NCBI GenBank assembly: GCA_039915945.1
Contig: JBDSMH010000093.1
Coordinates: forward strand, 1-64,000
DNA length: 64,000 nt
Source of the DNA: DATLFA01 sp039915945
GTDB taxonomy: Bacteria; Actinomycetota; Acidimicrobiia; Acidimicrobiales; WLNW01
Direction: 5' to 3'
Shown piece after piece: positions 50,959 to 58,569 of the stretch. The notes under the pieces are model-generated. The model saw only the letters and a list, made by a program, of their open reading frames with translations. It was not told the DNA's origin and made no database searches. The translations under genes were made by a program, and so were the position numbers. Position 1 is the first letter of the stretch. The number at the start of each line of letters is the position of its first letter.

Positions 50959-51558
50959 TTACAGCGGCTCGCGCGACGGCAACGACTCGAGGCCCGGTTC
51001 CATCGCAACCTCGAACGTGTTCGCCACCATCGACAGCATCGTGTACTGGCCGACAGTCATCACGAGCTCGATCAGCTGCGCGGGATTGAACGTGGCGGTC
51101 AGCTCGGCGTAGGTGCTGTCGCTGATCAACGCAGCGGAGTGGAGCTCGTCGGCCGCTCGCAACACCGCGGCCTGATGCGGCATCCATCCGGGTGCGTCGG
51201 CGCCGAGGGGCACCCGGTCGATCTCGTCGCGGTGCAGTCCGAAGTGCTCCGCATATTCGACGTGGTGGCCCCATTCGAACTCGGACTGGCAGTTCCACGC
51301 GGCACGCAACGCCAGCAGCTCGGCGTCACGCCGGTCGAGCGCCCCGTGTACTGCCAGCGCCCCCGCCCATTGCAGGAACGGACCGATCAACTGGTCGTTG
51401 TGGGCGAGCGTCAACAAGATGTTGAGCGGCTTCTTGCGCTCGGGCCGGGCGACCTCCTCGTCACCCAGCATCGCGGCCACCGACTGGATCGTCGGCGAAA
51501 TCGCCTGCCGAGCCTTGTCGGACCAATCGCTCTCGTCCAACGGTGCCAACCGCGCCAT
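50959..51558 (-). CDS. Carboxymuconolactone decarboxylase (AhpD-like) fold protein
   Basis: 199 residues, all-helical CMD fold: 'LLTLAHNDQLIGPFLQWAGA', 'LDRRDAELLALRAAWNCQSE', 'FEWGHHVEYAEHFG', 'ELTATFNPAQLIELVMTVGQ'. The AhpD CxxC is absent (only the single Cys of 'NCQSEFEWGHH'), so it is not a thiol peroxidase; it belongs with the E-x-x-H group of decarboxylase-like proteins. ATG 51558 has a GGGGGAG ribosome-binding site. Confidence 0.85.
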   Translation of the reverse strand: MARLAPLDESDWSDKARQAISPTIQSVAAMLGDEEVARPERKKPLNILLTLAHNDQLIGPFLQWAGALAVHGALDRRDAELLALRAAWNCQSEFEWGHHVEYAEHFGLHRDEIDRVPLGADAPGWMPHQAAVLRAADELHSAALISDSTYAELTATFNPAQLIELVMTVGQYTMLSMVANTFEVAMEPGLESLPSREPL

Positions 51559-51614
51559 GTCTCCCCCTCGTATCGAACCCCAGGCTTGCACAGATTGCGA
51601 TAAGAATCCCTCCT

Positions 51615-52460
51615 ATGTCCGAGCGCGACCACGATCTCATGTTGTGTTGGGGCACGGTGAATGCGTCGACGATGCTCGAGTTGATCGATGCGGCGGCGGT
51701 GGGTGGCTACGGTTCGATCAGCGTGTCACCCCGGCTGTATGCGGCCACCCTGGCGGCCGGTGTGAGCAACGCCGAACTGCGCTCTTCTCTCTCCTCGCAG
51801 AACATACGCGTCGCAGTGATCGAGCCTTTGCTCAACGGACTGCCGGGCGCGCACACGCCCGAGACTGCTCCACCCGAGCACCGCACGCTCTACGAGTTCA
51901 CCGAGGACTATTGCTACGCAATGGCCGAGGCCGTCGGTGCCGAGACGATCAGCCTGTCGCACTTTCTCGGCTCGCCGGTGCCGGTGTCCGCGATGATCGA
52001 TGCGATCGGCCCGATCGTTTCCCGGGCGCGTGATCACGGGTTCGCCGTCTGTGTCGAGTTCATTCCCGACACGGGCATCGACAATCTCGCGACTGCTCGT
52101 CAGATCTACGACGCCATCGACGACCGCGACTTCGGCATCATGTTCGACGCGTGGCACTTCGTGCGCTCGGGTGGCACCCTCGACCAACTCGCCGGCCTCC
52201 CGCCGGGGATGATCTCGATCGTGCAACTCTGCGATCGCATCGAACCCGAGCCGGGCGCGGCCTACGTACCGATGGCCGGACGGCTGCTGCCGGGCAAAGG
52301 CGACCTACCGCTCGTCCAGTGGACGAGCCAACTGCTCGCCGACCATCCCGACGCCGTCGTCGGTGTCGAGGTTTTCAGCGGCGACCTACAGGCAATGCCC
52401 GCGGCCGAGGCCGCACTGTTGGCCGCGGTCGCAACGCGCGACGTGCTCGCACACGTCTGA
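51615..52460 (+). CDS. Sugar-phosphate isomerase/epimerase-like TIM barrel protein
   Basis: 281 residues, AP-endonuclease-2 / xylose-isomerase-like barrel: 'YGSISVSPRLYAATLAAGVS', 'IRVAVIEPLLNG', 'GFAVCVEFIPDTGIDN' (metal Glu), 'GIMFDAWHFVRSGG' (metal Asp and His) and 'DAVVGVEVFSGDL' (metal Glu). It likely binds one divalent metal and catalyses isomerisation, epimerisation or hydrolysis. It is distantly related to 57737-58528, which shares the 'DSWHFF/DAWHFV' block. Confidence 0.82.
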   Translation: MSERDHDLMLCWGTVNASTMLELIDAAAVGGYGSISVSPRLYAATLAAGVSNAELRSSLSSQNIRVAVIEPLLNGLPGAHTPETAPPEHRTLYEFTEDYCYAMAEAVGAETISLSHFLGSPVPVSAMIDAIGPIVSRARDHGFAVCVEFIPDTGIDNLATARQIYDAIDDRDFGIMFDAWHFVRSGGTLDQLAGLPPGMISIVQLCDRIEPEPGAAYVPMAGRLLPGKGDLPLVQWTSQLLADHPDAVVGVEVFSGDLQAMPAAEAALLAAVATRDVLAHV

Positions 52461-52500
52461 ACTCGCTGCCGGCTCCGGGCCCGACCCGTCGACAATCGCA

Positions 52501-52689
52501 TGCTCATTCTCCGGTGACGAAATGGAGCCGGCCATTCGCCATCCGTTGGCGCCGGTGCAAAGGTCGCAGCAGTACGTTCTCCGTGTCGAAAAGCACGGCA
52601 GGCGTGCTTTTCGACTACGAGAGTCTCGAAGGCGTCTCCCCATGTCCGCGCGAACCCGAGCCTTCCATTACGTCACCGGAGAATGAGCA
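52501..52689. mobile_element. MITE-like element with 26-bp terminal inverted repeats
   Basis: The first 26 bp (52501-52526, beginning TGCTCATTCTCCGGTGACG) and the reverse complement of the last 26 bp (52664-52689) differ at one base. In the centre a 12-bp perfect hairpin (52586-52597 with 52603-52614, loop GCAGG) occurs. No open frame fits inside 189 bp. It lies between two convergent genes. No target duplication was found. A complex bidirectional terminator is the alternative. Confidence 0.6.
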
Positions 52690-52757
52690 GGGAATCGGAA
52701 AGAGCCGACGAACCGGACCATTTCGGGACCGCCGTTCAGTCAGCGGGCGCCACGCCG

Positions 52758-53960
52758 TCAGCGCAGCGCGAAATCCCAACCCTCGCCGCCGTCGGCATAG
52801 TGGCGGGCCACGCGTCGCGCGACGCGCTGCACGTGTACCTCGTCGGGGCCGTCCACGATGCGGCCATAACGGGCGTGGCGGTACATCGCCTCGAGCGGCG
52901 TATCGCTCGTCATCCCTTCGCCCCCGTGCACTTGCATTGCGCGATCGACGACGTTGTGCACCATGCGCGCACACTGCACTTTGATGGCACTGATCTCGAC
53001 CCGGGCCTGGTCGCCGCGATCGATGAGCTCGGCCGTGTGCAGCACCATCAAGCGCGCACTCTGGATCTCGCAATAGCTGTCGAAGATCATCTGTTGCACA
53101 AGCTGGTAGTCGGCCAGCGGACGGCCACCCGTCTGGCGCGCGTTGGCCCGCCGGCACAACAAATCGAACGCGCGCTGCGCCATACCCAACCACCGCATGC
53201 AGTGATAAATGCGCCCGGGCCCGAGCCGATCCTGACTCAGAGTGAAACCGGCGCCGCGCGGCCCGAGCAGATGATCGGCCGGCACGCGCACTTCGTCGAA
53301 TTCGAGCTCGAAGTGTCCCGACAACACATCGTGCAAGCCCAACACTGGCAAGTCGCGAACGATACGGAACCCCGGTGCATCGGTCGGGACCACGATCATC
53401 GAGAACGCACGATGCACCGGCACGTCGTCGGGCTCGGTGCGGCAGACAACCATCACATGATGTGAACGGTCCACCCAACTGATGAACCACTTGCGTCCGC
53501 TGATCACCCACTCGTCGCCTCGCAGTTCGGCGCGCGTGCGCAGTTGCGTCGGATCGCTCGACGCCACGCCGGGCTCCGTGACGCCGAAGCTGACACCGTG
53601 ACCATTGGTCACGAGTGGCTCGAGCAGCGCGCTGCGCATCCACGGCGCCGCGTGTTTGTGCAACAGCAATGCCGACTGCAACGTGTTGGTCCCGAGCGCC
53701 GCCATCGCCGGCTCGCTGCGGCCGACGACCTCGTTGATGTAGAGATAGTCGCGCATCGGCAAACCACCACCACCGATTTCTTTCGGATGGCCGAGCGCCC
53801 ACAACCCTTCGCGCTTCGCTTCGCCGTGCAGCTCTTTGAGCGTCGCGACCGACTCGGCCCACGGACGGTCGAGTTCGGCCTCGCGGGGCTGCACCCGATC
53901 TTCGACGAAACGCAGCACACGATCGCGCAGCGGCCGCACATGTTCGGGAATAGTGAACAT
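52758..53960 (-). CDS. Acyl-CoA dehydrogenase of the ACAD10/11 (LvaC-like) type
   Basis: 400 residues. 'VSFGVTEPGVASSDPTQLRT' is the flavin/substrate contact, 'VQVHGGEG'-type 'AMQVHGGEGMTSDTPLEAMY' the C-terminal helix, and 'RIVDGPDEVHVQ' replaces the usual IYEGTxxIQ. The DGPDEVH ending marks the ACAD10/11 group, whose members act on 4-phosphorylated acyl-CoA made by an APH-type kinase. GAAAGGGAAG precedes ATG 53960. The gene follows an APH kinase gene by 10 nt and a lactonase-like gene, so a role in 4-hydroxyacid degradation is inferred. Confidence 0.88.
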   Translation of the reverse strand: MFTIPEHVRPLRDRVLRFVEDRVQPREAELDRPWAESVATLKELHGEAKREGLWALGHPKEIGGGGLPMRDYLYINEVVGRSEPAMAALGTNTLQSALLLHKHAAPWMRSALLEPLVTNGHGVSFGVTEPGVASSDPTQLRTRAELRGDEWVISGRKWFISWVDRSHHVMVVCRTEPDDVPVHRAFSMIVVPTDAPGFRIVRDLPVLGLHDVLSGHFELEFDEVRVPADHLLGPRGAGFTLSQDRLGPGRIYHCMRWLGMAQRAFDLLCRRANARQTGGRPLADYQLVQQMIFDSYCEIQSARLMVLHTAELIDRGDQARVEISAIKVQCARMVHNVVDRAMQVHGGEGMTSDTPLEAMYRHARYGRIVDGPDEVHVQRVARRVARHYADGGEGWDFALR

Positions 53961-53970
53961 CGCTTCCCTT

Positions 53971-54924
53971 TCAGCCTTGTTGGTCCACGAGTTGGCGCAA
54001 CCGTGCGACCAACTCGGGCACCTCTTCAACGAATCGATTGGCACCGGATCGGGCGTGCACGCCTTCGAAGATGCCAATGCTCTTCCACATCGAGAACGCC
54101 TCGTAGTACGGCCGATGCTCGCCGAAGGAGCGACCCGATCGCTGCTCGTAGCGTGCGATGAGTTCGTCTCTCGTGAGCGCGCCGGCACCGTGCGCCACGA
54201 CGTCGTTGGCCGGATTCGGCGACAAGGCGCCTCCGCCCCAACTCTTGGCAAAGCCGATGAGATCGACGAGCGGATCACCGATCGTCGCCAGCTCCCAGTC
54301 GAGCACGGCGGTGACGCGGTCGCGCGTGACCAGCAGATTGTGAAAGCCGAAGTCGCCGTGCACGATCACCCGCTCGTCGGAAGAAGGGCGCTGCGCCAGC
54401 AACCATTCCTTCAGCCGCGACAGGTCGCCCAGACGGGCGGCGGTCGGCGTGCGGGCCAACTGATCGGTCCAGCGGATGATCTGGCGTTCGATATACGAAC
54501 CCGGTGCGGTGGTGAGCCCGAGCGCGCGCCAATCGGCGGCGTGCAACTCGGCCATCACGTCGACCGCGTCGCGGGCGAGTAGCGCGGCGTCGACCTCGTA
54601 TGTCCGATCACCCATCAAGCACACACCCTCGACACGCTCGGTGATCAAGAACGGCGTGCCCGCAATCGCAGCATCGTCACAGAACGCCACAACCCGAGGC
54701 ACCGGCACTCGGCGCCCTGCCCCACCGACGGCCCGCAAGAAGCGGTCTTGGCGGGCCAGGTCGTGTGCCGTCGGCAACGTCGGGCCCGCCGGCGGATGTT
54801 GCAGTACCGCCGCGACATCGCCGGCGCGCACGAAGAGCGTCGTGCTGCTCGATCCGGTTGTGGCTGTCCCTTCGAGCGATACCGGCTCGCCCAACCACGC
54901 ACCGACCAGCGCGAGGTCGATCAC
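53971..54924 (-). CDS. APH-type phosphotransferase (ACAD10/11 kinase-domain-like, LvaA-like)
   Basis: 317 residues of the aminoglycoside-phosphotransferase/choline-kinase fold. N-lobe 'GDVAAVLQHPP' region; catalytic loop 'VIVHGDFGFHNLL' (Asp base, Asn metal ligand) and 'VLDWELATIGDPLVDL' (DFG-equivalent). The WELATIGDP motif is that of the kinase half of human ACAD10/11 and bacterial LvaA, which phosphorylate the 4-hydroxyl of hydroxyacyl-CoA. It overlaps the lactonase gene by 4 nt and precedes the partner dehydrogenase by 10 nt. The substrate assignment is inferred. Confidence 0.88.
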   Translation of the reverse strand: MIDLALVGAWLGEPVSLEGTATTGSSSTTLFVRAGDVAAVLQHPPAGPTLPTAHDLARQDRFLRAVGGAGRRVPVPRVVAFCDDAAIAGTPFLITERVEGVCLMGDRTYEVDAALLARDAVDVMAELHAADWRALGLTTAPGSYIERQIIRWTDQLARTPTAARLGDLSRLKEWLLAQRPSSDERVIVHGDFGFHNLLVTRDRVTAVLDWELATIGDPLVDLIGFAKSWGGGALSPNPANDVVAHGAGALTRDELIARYEQRSGRSFGEHRPYYEAFSMWKSIGIFEGVHARSGANRFVEEVPELVARLRQLVDQQG

Positions 54925-55859
54925 GCGACGCGCACCCGGCTGCCTTCGAGAATACGCCGCGGCGTGTGGACCAACATCTGCTCGATATCGGCGTCGCTCA
55001 ACCCGGCATCGGACAGGCGCGGCAACACTTCACGGTGGATGTAGCCGAAGTCGCGCGCAGGAACACTGGGGAACCAGTCGATCGTGCACACACAGTCGTG
55101 CGACAACACCATGCGATCGCCGTAGCCCCGCTTCCACATCTCGACGACCATGCGCACGCGCTGATCGAGCGGCGATCGACCGTCGATGCTGAATCGATCC
55201 ATGCCCATCGTCACGCCCTTCTCGGCGACCCGCACGAGATAGTCGACGTCGTGCGAATCACCGCAGTGGCCGATGACGACCGACGAGAGATCGACTCCTT
55301 CGTCCTCGAAGATCGCGATTTGATCGAGACCGCGTTCGGTGTCCGCATGGGTGTGCGTGCTGATGGGTGCGCCGGTGGCCTTGTGCGCCCGCGCACAGGC
55401 CCGCAACACCATGTCGACACCCGGGGTCACGCCCGGTTCATCGGTTGCGCACTTGAGGATGCCGGCCTTGGTGTCGGTGCCACCGATGCCGTCTTGGATG
55501 TCGGCGATGAACAACGCCGACATGTCGTCGATCGAGCGACTGCGGAAGTAGGTGGGCACATCGACGAACGTGTACAGCCCAGTGGCGACGATGACATTGA
55601 GTCGTATCTGCGCCGCGATGTCGCGGATGAAATGGATGTCGCGTCCTAGGCCGAGCACCGTGAGATCGACCATGCTGCGGATGCCCAGTTCGTAGGCGTC
55701 GTGGGCCAGGCGTACCGCGTGCTCGGTCGCCGCGACGCGGTCGAAGGTCTGCGGGAACGCCAACGACAAGCCGTCGGTCAGCACGGCGAAATGCTCATGG
55801 GCCAACGTGACGCCGAGGTCCTCGGATTCGACTTGTCCCCGGGCGGTTTCGATCTTCAT
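54921..55859 (-). CDS. Phosphotriesterase-family lactonase-like hydrolase
   Basis: 312 residues with the full binuclear metal set: His21 and His23 ('LAHEHF'), carbamylated Lys136 ('KAGILKCATD'), His169/His171 ('STHTHAD'), His198 ('IGHCGD') and Asp255 ('VLSHDCV'). In actinomycetes such phosphotriesterase-like lactonases open gamma- or delta-lactones. Being translationally coupled to an APH kinase and an ACAD11-type dehydrogenase, it would supply the 4-hydroxyacid. An organophosphate role is unlikely from context. Confidence 0.88.
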   Translation of the reverse strand: MKIETARGQVESEDLGVTLAHEHFAVLTDGLSLAFPQTFDRVAATEHAVRLAHDAYELGIRSMVDLTVLGLGRDIHFIRDIAAQIRLNVIVATGLYTFVDVPTYFRSRSIDDMSALFIADIQDGIGGTDTKAGILKCATDEPGVTPGVDMVLRACARAHKATGAPISTHTHADTERGLDQIAIFEDEGVDLSSVVIGHCGDSHDVDYLVRVAEKGVTMGMDRFSIDGRSPLDQRVRMVVEMWKRGYGDRMVLSHDCVCTIDWFPSVPARDFGYIHREVLPRLSDAGLSDADIEQMLVHTPRRILEGSRVRVA

Positions 55860-55914
55860 GGCGACTCCCCTCGCGTCCACCCCATCATCGCGCGCTAACA
55901 GCCAGCGCTTCGCC

Positions 55915-57096
55915 CTACGGGCCGTCACCAAACGGCTTGGCACAGTTCCACACGGCTTCGAGGCGGGCCGAGTCACCCTTCCAGGCATCCGTGTCGTCGG
56001 CGCGGCAGGCGACGTCGGTGACCACCACGCCCCAGCGCAGGTCGAGTACGGCCCTTGCCCCGCGGGCGTCGTTGGGATTGTCGGGTTCGAGCAACTGCAG
56101 GTTGACGACGGAATACAGGAGTTGCGCAACGACCAGCGCCACGAGCCATCGCGGACGATCACGCAAGGCGACGCCCATCCACAACGCGAGGCATACGAGC
56201 AGCGGCAATAGATGGCCCATCTTCCACGGGAACCGGATGAAGAGGCCCTCGATCGCGACGACACCGAGGACGCCAAAGCGCACGATCCACAGTGTCTTCC
56301 AGGCCTTCAGCGCGGCCCATAGGGCCGGCACGGCGCACAGCACGACCCCCGCGCCGGCAAGCCCGAAGAAGTAGAGGTCCTTGGCCAACGCGCGACCCAG
56401 CATGACGCCGGGGCTGGCCGTGCTGAAGTCGTTCTGGGCGAAGGCCAACGAGCCTCCGGCCGAGACGAACGCGGGGATGTACAACGCCAGCCCGAGCACG
56501 CTCGCCAGCGCGCCGCAGATCAACGCGCGTCGCGGATTGCGTTGCCCGCTCTCCCCCGTCACCTCGGCCACCAATGCCACCATCACCAACAAGATGGTGG
56601 TCGCCCGACACCCCACCGCCAGCGCAAAACAGACGCTGGCGACGACGGTCTGATCGCGCCGCAACGCAATCGCGCCCCACAGCAGAAAAGCAAGCGCCAC
56701 CGGGAAGTCGACCGTCGACGTCGCGGCGACGATGAACCACGGGTTGGCGACGACGACTGCCGCGACGAGAAATGGACGCGCGAGGCCGGCCTCTCGGGCG
56801 AGGACGATGACGGCAGCGACGATCGCGAGCGCGGCGAGCAGCGACGCGACATTGGTCAACGTCGTGCCGCCGACCCGTTCGAGTACGCCAACGATGGCCT
56901 CGTGGACCGGTGCGCCGGGCGGACGCGAGGGCCGGTAGTCGCCGTGCGTAATGAGCTTGCCCGAAGCGAGCACCGCGCCCACATCGAGATCGGTGCCCGG
57001 CCCGAGCAGCAACTGCGGAAGGGCGACGACGGCGAGCATCGCCGCGACGACCGTCTCGGCCGAAACCAGCGATCGCAGTCTCGGTGTACGGGCCAT
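55915..57096 (-). CDS. Polytopic membrane protein, glycosyltransferase-39/87-like
   Basis: 393 residues with about ten hydrophobic helices. 'LDVGAVLASGKLITHGDYRP' with early acidic residues, 'VANPWFIVAATSTVDFPVAL' and 'LAVGCRATTILLVMVALVAE' fit polyprenol-phosphate-dependent GT-C glycosyltransferases (DUF2029/GT87/PMT-like). No assignable sugar. ATG 57096 gives MARTPRLRSLVSAETVVAAM. It is divergent from a methyltransferase gene with 28 bp between starts and 55 nt upstream of the lactonase gene. Confidence 0.7.
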   Translation of the reverse strand: MARTPRLRSLVSAETVVAAMLAVVALPQLLLGPGTDLDVGAVLASGKLITHGDYRPSRPPGAPVHEAIVGVLERVGGTTLTNVASLLAALAIVAAVIVLAREAGLARPFLVAAVVVANPWFIVAATSTVDFPVALAFLLWGAIALRRDQTVVASVCFALAVGCRATTILLVMVALVAEVTGESGQRNPRRALICGALASVLGLALYIPAFVSAGGSLAFAQNDFSTASPGVMLGRALAKDLYFFGLAGAGVVLCAVPALWAALKAWKTLWIVRFGVLGVVAIEGLFIRFPWKMGHLLPLLVCLALWMGVALRDRPRWLVALVVAQLLYSVVNLQLLEPDNPNDARGARAVLDLRWGVVVTDVACRADDTDAWKGDSARLEAVWNCAKPFGDGP

Positions 57097-57124
57097 CAAG
57101 GTTCGAGACTTTAATCTGCTGCGG

Positions 57125-57727
57125 ATGACCATGAAGCCGTACGACAAGCAGTACTTCGATCGCTGGTACCGGCGTGAGGGGTTCGGGTCGAAGGCACGGC
57201 TCGAGCGCAAGGTGCACTTCGCGGTGTCCGGGTGCGAATACCTGCTCGAGCGGCCCGTCCGTAACGTGCTCGACGTCGGCTGTGGGGAGGCACCCTGGCG
57301 GGCCGCGTTGCGCCGCCTGCGGCCCCGTATCGACTATGTCGGTGTCGACCCGAGCGACTATGTCGTCGAGCGGTTCGGACGCTCGCGTGACATTCACCTC
57401 GGCACGTTCGGCAAGCTCGATGCGCTGGATCTGCCGGGCCCGTTCGACCTCGTCGTCTGCGCGGACGTCGTCTTGTATGTCACCGACCGTGACCTGCGAA
57501 GAGGTCTCCACTACATCGCCGAGCAGTTGCGCGGCGTCGCCTACATCGAGATCTACACGGCCAACGACGCGATCGAGGGCGACCTGTCGCTGTTCCACCG
57601 CCGGCGACCGAGCACGTACGACCGGGCCATCGAAGCCGCAGGGCTGACGCGTGTCGGGCCGCACCTGTACGTCGGCGCCGACGTCTTGCCCACCTTGACT
57701 GACTTCGAGGGTCGCTGGCGCGGGTAG
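57125..57727 (+). CDS. Class I SAM-dependent methyltransferase
   Basis: 200 residues: 'YFDRWYRREGFGSKARLERK', motif I 'VLDVGCGEAPWRAALR', 'IDYVGVDPSDYVVERFG' (ribose Asp), 'LPGPFDLVVCADVVLYVTD'. This is the SmtA/Methyltransf_23-like group found in glycan- and lipid-modification loci. ATG 57125 and 57131 are both possible. The neighbours (membrane glycosyltransferase, TIM-barrel protein) do not fix a substrate. Confidence 0.85.
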   Translation: MTMKPYDKQYFDRWYRREGFGSKARLERKVHFAVSGCEYLLERPVRNVLDVGCGEAPWRAALRRLRPRIDYVGVDPSDYVVERFGRSRDIHLGTFGKLDALDLPGPFDLVVCADVVLYVTDRDLRRGLHYIAEQLRGVAYIEIYTANDAIEGDLSLFHRRRPSTYDRAIEAAGLTRVGPHLYVGADVLPTLTDFEGRWRG

Positions 57728-57736
57728 CGTCAGCTC

Positions 57737-58528
57737 ATGGTCGAGTTCTGTTTTGCCACGCTCAATCATTCGCCGCTCGTCGCCGATCCGCACGAACGGG
57801 TCGACATCGTGCGGCAGATCGACGCGACGGCCGAGGCCGGTTTCGCCACGATCGAGCTCGACGTCTTCTCCCTGCGGGCGTGGCGCGACAACGGCGGCAC
57901 GCTGCGCGATGTCGTGCAACGCCTCGCCGATCAGGGCCTGTCGTGCTACGCGCTCGCCGGCCTCAACGTGTATGACGATCACGCTCGCTCGGTGACCGAG
58001 GTCAACGATCTCGCCGAGATGTGCGCGGCGCTGAGTCCCCGATGGTTGTTGTTGCGACTCGCGGGTTCGCTCGAGCCGGGTCTCGAATTCTTGCGCCAGC
58101 ATCTCGGGCTTTTCGATCCCGCCGTCCAGCTCGGCTTCGAGCCGTCACCATTCACCGTGTTGCGCACCATCGGCGACGCGTCAGCGGCGGTCGACGCCAT
58201 CGGTAGTGGCGCAGTGATCGTCGACTCGTGGCACTTCTTCGCCACCGGCGCCGATTGGGACGCGCTCGCCGCGCTTCCGGCCGAACGGCTGGCCTACGTG
58301 CAACTCGACGACGCGCTCGAACCATCGGCCGACCTTCAGCACGACACGATGCATCGCCGCGCGCTGCCCGGCGAGGGCACCCTCGATCTCGCCCGCTTCA
58401 CCGCCGCGCTGCGCGACCGCGGCTTCGACGGCGTCGTGTCCCTCGAAGTCCTCTCCGATTCTTGGCGCCACGAATCGGTCGAAGCGTTCACGGAGGCGGC
58501 GCGGCGCAGCGTTGACCCGCTCTTTTGA
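57737..58528 (+). CDS. Sugar-phosphate isomerase/epimerase-like TIM barrel protein
   Basis: 263 residues: 'CFATLNHSPLVADPHERVDI', 'AGFATIELDVFSLRAWRDNG' (metal Glu), 'LSCYALAGLNVYDDHARSVT', 'VIVDSWHFFATGADWDALAA' (metal Asp, His) and 'FDGVVSLEVLSDSWRHESVE' (metal Glu). It is a xylose-isomerase-like barrel that binds one divalent metal. It starts 9 nt after the methyltransferase stop, so both are probably co-transcribed with the NAD synthetase gene that follows 41 nt later. Confidence 0.83.
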   Translation: MVEFCFATLNHSPLVADPHERVDIVRQIDATAEAGFATIELDVFSLRAWRDNGGTLRDVVQRLADQGLSCYALAGLNVYDDHARSVTEVNDLAEMCAALSPRWLLLRLAGSLEPGLEFLRQHLGLFDPAVQLGFEPSPFTVLRTIGDASAAVDAIGSGAVIVDSWHFFATGADWDALAALPAERLAYVQLDDALEPSADLQHDTMHRRALPGEGTLDLARFTAALRDRGFDGVVSLEVLSDSWRHESVEAFTEAARRSVDPLF

Positions 58529-58569
58529 CCTACGCCAGCCCTCGCCCCGCCCGCTACCCTCTTGACGCA

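Noticed and set aside
56159..58102. 647-codon minus-strand frame
   Set aside because: It crosses the methyltransferase and isomerase genes antisense and then the membrane-protein gene out of frame.
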